Part shown: in pieces, positions 27,350 through 36,301 of the stretch | Position numbering within the stretch: position 1 is the first letter of the stretch | Layout: the number at the start of each line of letters is the position of its first letter | From: Alphaproteobacteria bacterium | GTDB taxonomy: Bacteria; Pseudomonadota; Alphaproteobacteria; Micavibrionales; Micavibrionaceae | Assembly: GCA_002690045.1 (NCBI GenBank) | Contig: NZDE01000013.1 | Location: 310,001-374,000, forward strand | Length of the DNA stretch: 64,000 nucleotides | Direction of reading: 5' to 3' | The notes under the pieces: model-generated | Database searches by the model: none | What the model was told of the DNA's origin: nothing | The model's input: only the letters and a program-made list of their open reading frames with translations | Program-made: the position numbers and the translations under genes

Positions 27350-28786
27350 ATGATTTTAGATAGTCTTGCCCCGTTATATGCTGAATTATCCCTTGCAGTC
27401 TTTGCTATGCTGCTATTGGTTTATGGTGTTTTGCAAAAAGGACAGGTTGCCCGTAAAGTTAGTTATGGCGCGCTTGTCGCGTTGATTACAGCGGGGATGT
27501 TCCTTTACGCTGAACCTAAAGAACATGTCAGTTTGCTCAATGGGATGTTTATCCATGACGGGTTCGCAGTTTTTGTGAAGTCTTTGATTTTACTGGGGAC
27601 TGGCGCTGCCGTGATGCTCTCCATCAAATATATGTATGAAGAAGGCTTTGCCCGTTTTGAATATGCTGTTTTGATGCTGCTTGCGGCGCTTGGTATGATG
27701 CTTATGGTATCGGCAGGTAACTTGCTTGGCCTTTATATGGGCTTAGAGCTTCAGTCTCTTAGCCTTTATGTACTGGCTTCTATCCGCCGCGATTCCATTA
27801 AATCAGCAGAAGCAGGCATGAAGTATTTTGTTCTTGGGGCGCTGTCTTCCGGGATGCTTCTCTTTGGTATTTCGTTGATTTACGGTTTCACAGGTAGCAT
27901 TGATTTTGCGCAGATTGCATCTGTCGTGTCAGAAAATGGTGCATCGAACCTAGGCTTGACCTTCGGTATGGTGTTTGTCCTTGCAGCGCTTGCCTTTAAA
28001 ATTTCAGCAGTTCCATTCCATATGTGGACGCCTGATGTTTATGAAGGTGCGCCAACAAGCGTAACGGCTTTCTTCGCAATGGTACCTAAATTGGCTGCTG
28101 TGGCGTTGATTATCCGTCTACTCATGGGGCCGTTTGAGACGCTGACCGATCAATGGCAACAAATCATTTGGTTTATTGCCGCAGCGTCAATTCTGTGGGG
28201 CGGTTTTGCAGGTATCGCACAGACAAATATGAAACGTATGCTGGCCTATAGTTCGATTGCGAATATTGGTTTTGCGTTAATTGGTCTTGTTTGCGCGAAT
28301 GACGAAGGTGTCGGCGCGGCGCTTGTTTATATGGCGCTTTACATGGTGATGACGGCGGGCGCATTTGGCGTTGTGATGTATCTACGCCGCGATGGTTTAT
28401 CGGCAGAACGTATTGAAGACCTTGCAGGCCTGTCACAGAGCCACCGTTACCTTGCTTATATCATGGCGTTTTTCATGTTTTCAATGAGCGGTATTCCGCC
28501 AATGGCTGGTTTCTTTGGTAAACTGGTTATCTTGAAGGCCGCTGTTGCGTCAGGTTTCTATATGCTTGCCGTTATTGGTGTGATTGGTTCAGTCGTTGCG
28601 TGCTTCTATTATCTGCGCGTGATCAAGGTCATGTTCTTTGATGGGCTTGAATTATCGCTTGATAAAGTGCCATCAACATCGCGTCAGATTGTTGTGACAA
28701 TTTGCGCATTGATCGTGTTGTTCTTCGTTGTGAAGCCTGAGCCATTTATCAATATGGCGATGCAAGCGGCGCAGATGATTTCCTAA
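27350..28786 (+). CDS. nuoN: NADH-quinone oxidoreductase subunit N
   Basis: 478 residues, third antiporter-like subunit (ND2). Signatures are LGLYMGLELQSLSLYVLAS, AVPFHMWTPDVYEGAPTSV, MKRMLAYSSIANIGFALIG and SMSGIPPMAGFFGK. It completes the nuoJKLMN module. birA follows 24 bases later, the usual alphaproteobacterial neighbour, so expression probably continues into the birA-coaX-rnj genes. Confidence 0.95.
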   Translation: MILDSLAPLYAELSLAVFAMLLLVYGVLQKGQVARKVSYGALVALITAGMFLYAEPKEHVSLLNGMFIHDGFAVFVKSLILLGTGAAVMLSIKYMYEEGFARFEYAVLMLLAALGMMLMVSAGNLLGLYMGLELQSLSLYVLASIRRDSIKSAEAGMKYFVLGALSSGMLLFGISLIYGFTGSIDFAQIASVVSENGASNLGLTFGMVFVLAALAFKISAVPFHMWTPDVYEGAPTSVTAFFAMVPKLAAVALIIRLLMGPFETLTDQWQQIIWFIAAASILWGGFAGIAQTNMKRMLAYSSIANIGFALIGLVCANDEGVGAALVYMALYMVMTAGAFGVVMYLRRDGLSAERIEDLAGLSQSHRYLAYIMAFFMFSMSGIPPMAGFFGKLVILKAAVASGFYMLAVIGVIGSVVACFYYLRVIKVMFFDGLELSLDKVPSTSRQIVVTICALIVLFFVVKPEPFINMAMQAAQMIS

Positions 28787-28810
28787 TTTTAGGATGGGTG
28801 ATGCAGCGTC

Positions 28811-29575
28811 ATGGCTGAAGTTTATTCATATTTAAACGGCGCTATTCATCACTATACATCCGTATCCTCCACGCAAGATGAAATTAAAACCCTGCTGCAT
28901 GATTTTTCCGTGCAGCAGGATTTTTTATGCGTTTTTGCCGATGTTCAGGAAACGGGGCGCGGACGTCACGGACGTACATGGACGTCCCCCGCAGGAAATT
29001 TATATATGACCCTTGCCCTGCGCCCTGTGGGAGAACGTAAATATTTGGGTCTATATGCCTATATTTGTGGGCTTGCCTTATATGATGCACTCGCGCCGCA
29101 TATTGGCGGGGCAGAGAAAGCGCTTAAATGGCCCAATGATGTAATGGTTGAAGACAAAAAACTCGCCGGCATATTGATGGAGTTTTATACCGTGCCTGAA
29201 ACAGGGGAAGATTACCTTTTGATCGGTATGGGCGTGAATATCAAAAGCGCGCCAGATGAACGTGTTTGCGTAGATGATATCGTGCCAGAATGTGCTGTAA
29301 CGCCCAAAGATGTGATGGAAGAAATGTTAAGCGCCTTTGATGCGTGGCAGACAGATTACATTGAAAGCGGCGCGGCACATATATTAAACACATGGCAGGC
29401 GCGCGGCTGGCGCCTTGATGAACAAGTACAGGCTAAATTAGGGCAAGAGGTCATTAAAGGACAGTTTAGTGGCTTTGATGAGCTTGGGTCATTGATTATT
29501 TTATTGGACAATGGGGAAAAACGCCGTATAACCGCAGGGCAGTTATATTTCGGTGACGAAAAAATGGATGGTTAA
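28811..29575 (+). CDS. birA: Biotin--[acetyl-CoA-carboxylase] ligase
   Basis: 254 residues. Only the ligase domains are present: the biotinyl-AMP loop ETGRGRHGRTWTSPAGNLYM, seen as GRGRHGRTW, then KWPNDVMVEDKKLAGILMEF with the catalytic lysine, and a C-terminal SH3-like domain with QVKGQFSGFDELGSLI-like strands. It lacks the N-terminal DNA-binding domain of E. coli BirA, as is common in Alphaproteobacteria, so it would not repress biotin genes. It attaches biotin to BCCP-type proteins in the cytoplasm. coaX begins 5 bases downstream. Confidence 0.92.
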   Translation: MAEVYSYLNGAIHHYTSVSSTQDEIKTLLHDFSVQQDFLCVFADVQETGRGRHGRTWTSPAGNLYMTLALRPVGERKYLGLYAYICGLALYDALAPHIGGAEKALKWPNDVMVEDKKLAGILMEFYTVPETGEDYLLIGMGVNIKSAPDERVCVDDIVPECAVTPKDVMEEMLSAFDAWQTDYIESGAAHILNTWQARGWRLDEQVQAKLGQEVIKGQFSGFDELGSLIILLDNGEKRRITAGQLYFGDEKMDG

Positions 29576-29580
29576 CGATC

Positions 29581-30390
29581 ATGTTTTTGGCAATTGATAT
29601 TGGTAACACACATAGTGTTTTCTCCTTCTTTGATGGGAACACGCAAAAAGCTGTATGGCGTTTGCAGTCAGATGCCAAACGTACGGCAGATGAATATATC
29701 GCGCAGCTTATGCCGCTTGCTGTAAAGGACGGCATTCAGTTTGGTGATGTTGATAATGTATGGTTATCTTCTGTTGTGCCAGATGCAAATAATGAATTAA
29801 AGCGTTTATCACGTAAATTGTTTGATACGGATTTGGTTGAAATTTCGCATGAAACATTGCCGCAGCTCTCCATCAAATTACCGCGCCCAGAAGAAGTTGG
29901 CGCAGACCGTTTGGTAAATGCTGTGGCCGTTATGGCGTATTATAAAGCGCCAGCGATTGTCATTGATTTTGGTACAGCAACAACATTTGACGTGGTTGAC
30001 CATGAAGGTGCATTTGTTGGCGGCGTTATTGCACCGGGTGTGAACCTGTCGGTTAATGCGCTTTATGCGGCGGCGGCAAAATTGCCGAAAATTTCGATTT
30101 CTAAGCCGAAAAAAGCCATAGGGGATAGTACGATTACGGCTATGCAGTCTGGTATATATTGGGGCTATGTGTCTATGGTGGAAGGGATGATTAAGCGCAT
30201 ATCTGCTGAGTTAGTGAGTGATGGGCAGAAGCCATATGTCATTGCAACGGGGGGATTATCATCCCTTATGGCGGAAGGTCTTGGTGATTATGTTGATGTT
30301 GTTGACGAAGATTTAACCCTTAAGGGGTTAAAAAAGATATATGAATTACAAGGTGATAACGTGTCATCTTTAGAAAAGAAAATAAGTTAG
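29581..30390 (+). CDS. coaX: Type III pantothenate kinase
   Basis: 269 residues of the ASKHA fold: phosphate-1 motif LAIDIGNTHSVFSFF, the substrate motif VGADRLVNAVA, and VIDFGTATTFDVVD with a catalytic Asp. The C-terminal YVIATGGLSSLMAEG binds adenosine. It phosphorylates pantothenate in the first step of CoA synthesis, needs a monovalent cation and is not inhibited by CoA, unlike CoaA. The usual birA-coaX-rnj order is kept. Confidence 0.95.
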   Translation: MFLAIDIGNTHSVFSFFDGNTQKAVWRLQSDAKRTADEYIAQLMPLAVKDGIQFGDVDNVWLSSVVPDANNELKRLSRKLFDTDLVEISHETLPQLSIKLPRPEEVGADRLVNAVAVMAYYKAPAIVIDFGTATTFDVVDHEGAFVGGVIAPGVNLSVNALYAAAAKLPKISISKPKKAIGDSTITAMQSGIYWGYVSMVEGMIKRISAELVSDGQKPYVIATGGLSSLMAEGLGDYVDVVDEDLTLKGLKKIYELQGDNVSSLEKKIS

Positions 30391-30398
30391 TTAGCCTG

Positions 30399-32093
30399 AT
30401 GGATCAGAAAAAAGTTAAACATACACACTCAATTGACCCGCAAAAATTATACTTCCTGCCGCTTGGTGGTTCAGAAGAATTTGGCATTAACCTCAACCTT
30501 TATGCCTATAAAGGGAAGTGGCTTGCCATTGATATCGGTATTGGTTTTGCTTCGCATCGTTATCCGGGCGTAGATATTCTTGTGCCGGATGTGCGCTTTA
30601 TTGAAGAACGCAAAGATAATCTGGTTGGTTTGGTCGTGACCCATGCGCATGAAGACCATATTGGCGCGGTGGCACATTTATGGACGCGCCTTGGCTGCCC
30701 AATTTATTGTACGCCGTTTACCGCCAAAGTGCTTGAAAACAAATTTGAAGACCTGCAGGTCGAAGGCTATGACATTCGTTTGGTGCAGACCAATGGTAAG
30801 CAGCACGATATCGGCCCATTTAATTTGGAATTTGCCGAAGTATCGCATTCTATCCCGCAAACGGCGGCGGTGTTAATTCGTACGCCAGTAGGGAATATCG
30901 TCCATAGCGCGGATTGGAATATGGACCCACAGCCGGTAATTGGTAATGGTACGCAAGAAGGGCCGTTTAAAAAGCTCGGTGATGAAGGCGTGCTTGCTTA
31001 TATCGGGGATAGTACCAATGCACAATATGACGGCCGCGCCGGTAGTGAAAGTGCCGTTGAAGACGGCTTAAAGAATGCATTCGCCGCGCAAAAGGGGCGG
31101 ATTATTATTACCCAATTTGCATCGAATATCGGCCGTATGCAGTCCGTTTTACGGGCGGCGCAGGCATGTGGGCGCTCTGTCTGTGTACTTGGCCGTTCGC
31201 TGCTTAAAATGAATGAAGCGGCGCGCAGTGTTGGTTATTTAAAAGATTTACCTGCTTTTGTTAGTGAAGAACGCGCGGAACATATTCCGTCGGATCAGAT
31301 TGTTTATGTTGTGACAGGCTCACAAGGCGAAAGCCGCGCCGCATTAGCGCGTATTGCGCGGGGGGATCATCCCGCGCTTGATTTACGCCGCGGCGATAGC
31401 GTGATTTTCTCATCAAAGGCCATTCCAGGCAATGAACGTGAAATTAATGATGTGAAAAGCTTGATTGTCGCCTGTGGTGCAAAGATTGTTGACCATGCAT
31501 CAAGTAAAGAGGTTTTACACGTATCCGGCCACCCATATCGTGATGAATTGAAAATCATGTATGAATGGACGCGCCCTGAGATTGTTATCCCCGTGCATGG
31601 GGAGCGCGTGCAGTTAGAAGCGCAAGCCGACTGGGCGCGTGAATGTAAAGTGCCACAGGTGCTTGTGCCAATTAACGGTGCATTGATCGAATTTGGCGAG
31701 CAGCAAGCCCGCGTGATTGACCATATCCCGACAGGGGTGCTGGCCGTAACGCCTACAGGCTTAATCCCCGGTACGCATAAATCATTAACGCAGCGCCGCA
31801 AGCTGCAATATGAAGGCGTAATCTTTGTATCGCTTGTCGTGGATCGCCGTGGGCATTTAGCAGCTGATCCACAGCTTACAACGCATGGTTTGATTGATCC
31901 ATCGTTTAAAAAAGAGCTAGAGCAGGTTGATGAGCTAGAAGACGAGGTTTATGATATTTTAGCGGATATGTCTCCAGATGACCGTAGTGACGATGCATTC
32001 ATCGCTGAGGAAGTCCGGATAGGCATTCGTAAACTCGCCTCAATGACATTTAGAATTCGCCCGCGCGTATTCGTTCACGTAAGTAGAGTATAG
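30399..32093 (+). CDS. rnj: Ribonuclease J
   Basis: 564 residues. The metallo-beta-lactamase fold carries VVTHAHEDHIGAV with the HxHxDH zinc ligands, then SHSIPQTAAVLI and VHSADWNMD. The beta-CASP region contains DSTNAQ, QFASNIGRMQSV and ILGRSL-like segments, and SGHPYRDELKIM with PVHGE closes the active site. The C-terminal domain (about 450-564) is as in alphaproteobacterial RNase J. It has both 5'-3' exonuclease and endonuclease action and processes rRNA and mRNA. It begins 8 bases after coaX. Confidence 0.94.
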   Translation: MDQKKVKHTHSIDPQKLYFLPLGGSEEFGINLNLYAYKGKWLAIDIGIGFASHRYPGVDILVPDVRFIEERKDNLVGLVVTHAHEDHIGAVAHLWTRLGCPIYCTPFTAKVLENKFEDLQVEGYDIRLVQTNGKQHDIGPFNLEFAEVSHSIPQTAAVLIRTPVGNIVHSADWNMDPQPVIGNGTQEGPFKKLGDEGVLAYIGDSTNAQYDGRAGSESAVEDGLKNAFAAQKGRIIITQFASNIGRMQSVLRAAQACGRSVCVLGRSLLKMNEAARSVGYLKDLPAFVSEERAEHIPSDQIVYVVTGSQGESRAALARIARGDHPALDLRRGDSVIFSSKAIPGNEREINDVKSLIVACGAKIVDHASSKEVLHVSGHPYRDELKIMYEWTRPEIVIPVHGERVQLEAQADWARECKVPQVLVPINGALIEFGEQQARVIDHIPTGVLAVTPTGLIPGTHKSLTQRRKLQYEGVIFVSLVVDRRGHLAADPQLTTHGLIDPSFKKELEQVDELEDEVYDILADMSPDDRSDDAFIAEEVRIGIRKLASMTFRIRPRVFVHVSRV

Positions 32094-32096
32094 AAA

Positions 32097-32360
32097 ATGG
32101 GTTTTGTTTCAGGTTTAGTCGTATTCCTTATGATCTGGTGGACAGCGTTGTTCACGGTTTTACCATGGGGTAACCGGCCACCAGAAGAAGACGAAGCCGT
32201 TGAAGGCCAAGCGATGAGCGCGCCAATTGTACCGAACTTAAAGAAGAAGTTTCTGATAACAACTGTTATATCCGCTGTCTTGTGGTGTGTTGTGGCGTAT
32301 CTCGTGCATATAGAACTTATTGATTTCGTTGGCATGAGCCGCGAGATGATGAACGGTTAA
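32097..32360 (+). CDS. DUF1467 family inner-membrane protein
   Basis: 87 residues with two transmembrane helices (LVVFLMIWWTALFTVLPWG and ITTVISAVLWCVVAYLVH) joined by an acidic loop (RPPEEDEAVEGQAMSAP). The WWTALFTVLPWG start with PEE is the DUF1467 hallmark. Function is unknown. The gene is conserved in Alphaproteobacteria between rnj and proS, which is its position here. It begins 3 bases after the rnj stop. Confidence 0.88.
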   Translation: MGFVSGLVVFLMIWWTALFTVLPWGNRPPEEDEAVEGQAMSAPIVPNLKKKFLITTVISAVLWCVVAYLVHIELIDFVGMSREMMNG

Positions 32361-32366
32361 ATCTTA

Positions 32367-32825
32367 ATGTTTATGCGCTATACTTTACCCATGCGTATGT
32401 TCTTTTATATTTTTTGTCTGTTAAGCCTGATGGCCTATCTGCAAATATCTGCGGCGGAGGTCATTGAACATCCTGCGAAAGATGTATCGCTTGTCGCGGT
32501 ATGTTCGCTACTTAAAGATGATCCCACCAAAACAGAAAATGTTGCGGGGGCGGATTATGTGCCAGGTGTTGATGTGCATGGGCGTAAGGTTAGGTCCGCT
32601 AATTTAAATGATGAGGGTGCAAATGTACCGCAGCTTTACCGTTTCTACCTCGATATAGATTTAGCAGAGCGCTATATGGATTTACCCGAAGGGGTGACGT
32701 TAGAAAGTGAACGCATCCCGTTAAATATATCCGCAGATGGGAAGGTTAGCCTAGATGAACAAGATCGTACTGGGGAATTAACCGCACTTTGTAAAGAACA
32801 CTATGGACAAGCGGATGTCCCATGA
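32367..32825 (+). CDS. Secreted protein of unknown function
   Basis: 152 residues with an N-terminal hydrophobic signal (MFFYIFCLLSLMAYLQISAAE). The ATG at 32391 (MRMFFYIF) is an equally good start and would give a more usual signal peptide. The mature part contains two cysteines (LVAVCSLL and LTALCKEHY) that could pair, and a GADYVPGVDVHGRKVRSANL segment. I recognise no family. It lies between DUF1467 (6 bases upstream) and proS (43 bases downstream) in the same transcription direction. Confidence 0.65.
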   Translation: MFMRYTLPMRMFFYIFCLLSLMAYLQISAAEVIEHPAKDVSLVAVCSLLKDDPTKTENVAGADYVPGVDVHGRKVRSANLNDEGANVPQLYRFYLDIDLAERYMDLPEGVTLESERIPLNISADGKVSLDEQDRTGELTALCKEHYGQADVP

Positions 32826-32836
32826 GTAAATTCACA

Positions 32837-32856
32837 CCTGAATTGTTTTTTTCAGG
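32837..32856 (+). promoter_or_regulatory. Hairpin that covers the proS ribosome binding site
   Basis: CCTGAA (32837-32842) pairs with TTCAGG (32851-32856) around an 8-base T-rich loop. The 3' arm holds the start of the CAGGAG ribosome site for proS (ATG 32869). A modest brake on proS initiation is possible. A 6-bp stem may also arise by chance. Confidence 0.3.
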
Positions 32857-32868
32857 AGTAAGTTTAAA

Positions 32869-34320
32869 ATGGGCAAGAAGGCGCGTACCGCAATTACCCC
32901 AACGCGGGAAGAGAATTTTCCAGAGTGGTATCAACAGGTTATTAAATCAGCTGACATGGCTGAAAACTCGCCCGTGCGCGGCTGTATGATTATTAAACCC
33001 TATGGTTATGCGCTATGGGAAAATATGCAGCAGGTTTTTGACGGGATGATTAAAAAGCTGGATGTTAAAAACGCTTATTTCCCTTTGCTTATTCCTTTGA
33101 ACTTTATTGCGAAAGAAGCCGACCATATTGATGGTTTTGCCAAAGAATGCGCAGTTGTTACGCATCACCGTTTAGAAGCAAATGATGACGGCAAGCTTGT
33201 CCCAGCGGGTGAGCTTGAAGAGCCTTATGTTATTCGCCCAACATCAGAAACGATCATTGGTGATTCTATGGCGCGCTGGGTGCAGTCTTACCGAGATTTG
33301 CCGATGAAGCTGAACCAGTGGTGTAACGTCATGCGCTGGGAAATGCGTACGCGTTTGTTTTTGCGTACGTCTGAATTTCTATGGCAAGAAGGCCATAATT
33401 GTTTCGCGACAGCCGAAGAAGCACGCGCAGATGCATTGTTGATGCAGGAAACCTATCGTGAATTTGTCGAAGATTATTTGGCGCTGCCAGTTATTACGGG
33501 TGAAAAGACAGAAGATGAACGCTTCCCAGGCGCGGATGCGACCTTTACAATTGAAGCAATGATGCAAGACGGTAAGGCGCTACAGGCTGGTACATCACAT
33601 GACCTTGGTCAGAACTTTTCAAAAAGTAGTGGCATTAAATTTCAAGCGCAAGATGGTAGCGAACAGCATGCCTACACAACATCTTGGGGGATATCGACGC
33701 GCCTAATCGGCGGGATGATTATGACCCATGGTGATGATGATGGTATGCGCATGCCGCCGCGCGTCGCACCGTATCAGGTAACAATTATTCCCGTTGTTAA
33801 GGGCGATACAGACGAAACGAAATTATTTGCCTATGCAGATGATATCGCGATGCAAATGCGCGCTAATGGCGTGCGTGTTGAAGTTGATAAAACGGCTGAA
33901 AGCACACCAAACAAAATGTGGGGCTGCATTAAGAAAGGCGTGCCTTTACGCGTTGAAGTTGGCGCGCGTGAAATGGATGCTGGCGAAGTGACCCATGTAC
34001 GCCGTGACCTAGGGCGAGATTCCAAGGAAACATGCAGCGTGTCTGACTTAGTCGGTAAAGTGCAAACTATTTTGGATGATATTCAGGATAATATGTACAA
34101 CCAAGCGAAAGCCTTTTTAGATAACCGTATTTTTGAAAAATCATCACTTGCAGAAATGCGTGAATTTTTCGCCAAGGGTGAAGTTGGCTACTGTAAAATT
34201 GACTCTGCCCTTTGGGGGACTGATGAATTCAATGCGGTTTGTGATGAATTCTCCCTTACGCCGCGCTGTATGCCACTTGCGGATGGCGGTCAGAAAGTAT
34301 TAGTTGGAAAGGCTTATTAA
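32869..34320 (+). CDS. proS: Proline--tRNA ligase, archaeal/eukaryotic-like type (ProS type 3)
   Basis: 483 residues. The class II motifs appear as SPVRGCMIIKPYGYALWE, YVIRPTSETIIG (motif 2 region with R at the prolyl-adenylate site), MRWEMRTRLFLRTSEFLWQEGHN and GMRMPPRVAP (motif 3), then a C-terminal anticodon domain, a zinc-domain-like extension and the final Tyr (VGKAY). The opening TPTREENFPEWYQQVI, the absence of the bacterial INS editing domain between motifs 2 and 3 and the terminal Tyr all mark the archaeal/eukaryotic type. Alphaproteobacteria I know of carry the bacterial short form in this very position (DUF1467-proS-lolC). This looks like gene replacement in place. Confidence 0.9.
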   Translation: MGKKARTAITPTREENFPEWYQQVIKSADMAENSPVRGCMIIKPYGYALWENMQQVFDGMIKKLDVKNAYFPLLIPLNFIAKEADHIDGFAKECAVVTHHRLEANDDGKLVPAGELEEPYVIRPTSETIIGDSMARWVQSYRDLPMKLNQWCNVMRWEMRTRLFLRTSEFLWQEGHNCFATAEEARADALLMQETYREFVEDYLALPVITGEKTEDERFPGADATFTIEAMMQDGKALQAGTSHDLGQNFSKSSGIKFQAQDGSEQHAYTTSWGISTRLIGGMIMTHGDDDGMRMPPRVAPYQVTIIPVVKGDTDETKLFAYADDIAMQMRANGVRVEVDKTAESTPNKMWGCIKKGVPLRVEVGAREMDAGEVTHVRRDLGRDSKETCSVSDLVGKVQTILDDIQDNMYNQAKAFLDNRIFEKSSLAEMREFFAKGEVGYCKIDSALWGTDEFNAVCDEFSLTPRCMPLADGGQKVLVGKAY

Positions 34321-34323
34321 GAC

Positions 34324-35568
34324 GTGTTTTCCCCTTACGAACGAATGATGGCTTTTCGGTACTTGCGTGCGCGCAAGGCCGAAGGCTTCGTGTCGATCAT
34401 CGCGACGTTTTCATTCCTTGGCATTATGTTGGGCGTGGCGACGTTGATTATTGTGATGTCGGTGATGAATGGCTTCCGCGCTGAATTGGTCGGGCGTATT
34501 TTGGGGCTTAATGGACATTTAAATATCTATACTGTCGGCGCGCCTTATGCAGGTTATTATGACGCCGCCAATAAAATCCGTACATTAAAGGGCGTTAAAA
34601 ATGTACTGCCGATGATTGAAAGTCAGGCGCTGCTTAATGCGCAGGGCACGGCGAAGGGCGTTATGGTGCGCGGCCTGTATACGCAGGATATTTTGGCGCG
34701 TAAAGTCTTGGCAGAATCCCTTCTGGCGGGCAGTTTTGAAAGCCTTGATGTGCATAAGGTTGCCATTGGCATTGATATGGCGAATAAGATGAATTTGCAT
34801 GTTGGCTCTAAACTGACATTGACTGCGCCAAAGGGGAAGCCGGGGCCTTTTGGGACAATTCCGCGTCAGCGCCAATATGAAATCGGCGCGGTGTTTGATG
34901 TCGGCATGTTTGAATATAACGCGAATTTCATCTTTATGGGGATGGATGATGCACGCAAAATATTCTCCGTCCCGCAAAATGCTGTGACGTTCCTTGAGGT
35001 GCATTTAGCGGATGCTGATTTGACCGATAATATGAAGGACCAGATCGAAATTTTGCTAAATGGTGACGCAGGCGTTTATGACTGGCGCAATGCAAATAAA
35101 AGCTTCCTAAATGCGCTTGCCGTTGAACGTAATGTGATGTTCTTGATTCTGACGCTGATTATTATTGTCGCGGCGTTTAACATTATCTCATCCATGATTA
35201 TGCTTGTGCAGGATAAGGCGCATGATATTGCGATTATGCGGACAATGGGCGCAGGGCGTAATTCTATTCTAAAAATATTCGTTCTTGTTGGCGCGGCGAT
35301 TGGTATTGTCGGGACGATTTGCGGCGCGCTACTCGGTATCGGTTTTGCGCTTAATATTGAAAGCATTCGCCAAGTGCTTGAAAGTATGACAGGTACAGAA
35401 TTATTTGCCGCGGAAATATACTTCCTTTCGCAGCTTCCTGCTGAAGTTGAATGGCATGAGGTCATTGGCGTGGTCAGTATGTCGTTATTCTTATCAATCC
35501 TTGCAACGCTTTACCCTGCATGGAAAGCGGCGCGTATGGATCCGGTGGAGGCGCTGCGCTATGTCTGA
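34324..35568 (+). CDS. lolC: Lipoprotein-releasing ABC transporter permease LolC/LolE
   Basis: 414 residues from GTG 34324, 4 bases after proS. The MacB/FtsX layout is clear: TM1 near 20-45 (FVSIIATFSFLGIMLGVATLIIVMS, seen here as SFLGIMLGVATLIIVMSVM), a large periplasmic domain, then three helices in the last 150 residues. The first cytoplasmic stretch YERMMAFRYLRARKAEGF is the LolC/E start. The complex takes mature lipoproteins out of the inner membrane and passes them to LolA. One permease gene instead of separate lolC and lolE is usual in Alphaproteobacteria and implies a homodimer. lolD overlaps by 8 bases. Confidence 0.93.
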   Translation: MFSPYERMMAFRYLRARKAEGFVSIIATFSFLGIMLGVATLIIVMSVMNGFRAELVGRILGLNGHLNIYTVGAPYAGYYDAANKIRTLKGVKNVLPMIESQALLNAQGTAKGVMVRGLYTQDILARKVLAESLLAGSFESLDVHKVAIGIDMANKMNLHVGSKLTLTAPKGKPGPFGTIPRQRQYEIGAVFDVGMFEYNANFIFMGMDDARKIFSVPQNAVTFLEVHLADADLTDNMKDQIEILLNGDAGVYDWRNANKSFLNALAVERNVMFLILTLIIIVAAFNIISSMIMLVQDKAHDIAIMRTMGAGRNSILKIFVLVGAAIGIVGTICGALLGIGFALNIESIRQVLESMTGTELFAAEIYFLSQLPAEVEWHEVIGVVSMSLFLSILATLYPAWKAARMDPVEALRYV

Positions 35569-36235
35569 TGCTGTATTAAAACTCTCTGGTTTAACGCGTG
35601 AGTTTAAACAGGGCGGCGAAACCCTGCAGGTGTTAAAGGGCATTGACCTTGAAATTGGTAAGGGTGAGATTGTCGCGCTTGTTGGCCAAAGCGGGGCGGG
35701 GAAATCGACCCTATTGCACCAAATTGGTCTGCTCGATCGCCCAAGTACAGGTACTATCGAGATTGAAGGCAAAGATGCCACAAAAATGAACGACCATCAG
35801 CGCACCATGCTGCGCCGTTCAGCATTGGGGTTTGTATATCAATTCCATTATTTGCAGCCTGATTTTTCCGCCGAAGAAAATATCATCATCCCGCAAATGA
35901 TTGCTGGACGTGCCCGTAAGGATGCGGCCACACGCGCGGATAAACTTCTTGGTGCACTTGGCTTGAGTGCGCGCGCGTCACACCGCCCCGCACGCTTATC
36001 AGGCGGGGAACAGCAACGTGTGGCGATTGCCCGCGCCTTGGCAAACAAACCGCATTTGATTTTGGCAGATGAACCAACAGGCAACTTAGACCCCGAAACG
36101 GCGGATCATGTGTTTTCTATGCTTGTGCGCATAGTGCGCCAAACAGGTATTTCTGCCTTGATTGCTACGCATAACCTTGACCTTGCGGATAAGATGGACC
36201 GTGTGGTTGAGCTGCGTGATGGTCTTTTAAGCTAG
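35561..36235 (+). CDS. lolD: Lipoprotein-releasing ABC transporter ATPase LolD
   Basis: 224 residues from ATG 35561 ([11 protein letters not shown]), which overlaps the lolC stop by 8 bases; the longer frame from 35405 lies inside lolC. Walker A is [10 protein letters not shown], the signature [15 protein letters not shown], Walker [13 protein letters not shown], and the switch His is in [11 protein letters not shown]. Length and sequence are those of LolD, the MacB-subfamily ATPase that powers LolC/E. dnaE follows after 66 bases without a clear terminator. Confidence 0.95.
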   Translation: MSDAVLKLSGLTREFKQGGETLQVLKGIDLEIGKGEIVALVGQSGAGKSTLLHQIGLLDRPSTGTIEIEGKDATKMNDHQRTMLRRSALGFVYQFHYLQPDFSAEENIIIPQMIAGRARKDAATRADKLLGALGLSARASHRPARLSGGEQQRVAIARALANKPHLILADEPTGNLDPETADHVFSMLVRIVRQTGISALIATHNLDLADKMDRVVELRDGLLS

Positions 36236-36301
36236 AATTTTCCTGTGGCCTAAGCCTTATTTGCGCTAGAAGTTTACACGTATTCTGTGTAATTTTACCC
36301 C

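Noticed and set aside
32823-32950. Overlapping short frame starting ATGAGTAAATTC at the end of the secreted-unknown gene
   Set aside because: It runs into proS in another frame and gives a basic, low-complexity product, so it is a shadow.
34585-35004. Open frame of 139 codons antisense to lolC
   Set aside because: Shadow of a strongly supported gene; no recognisable feature.
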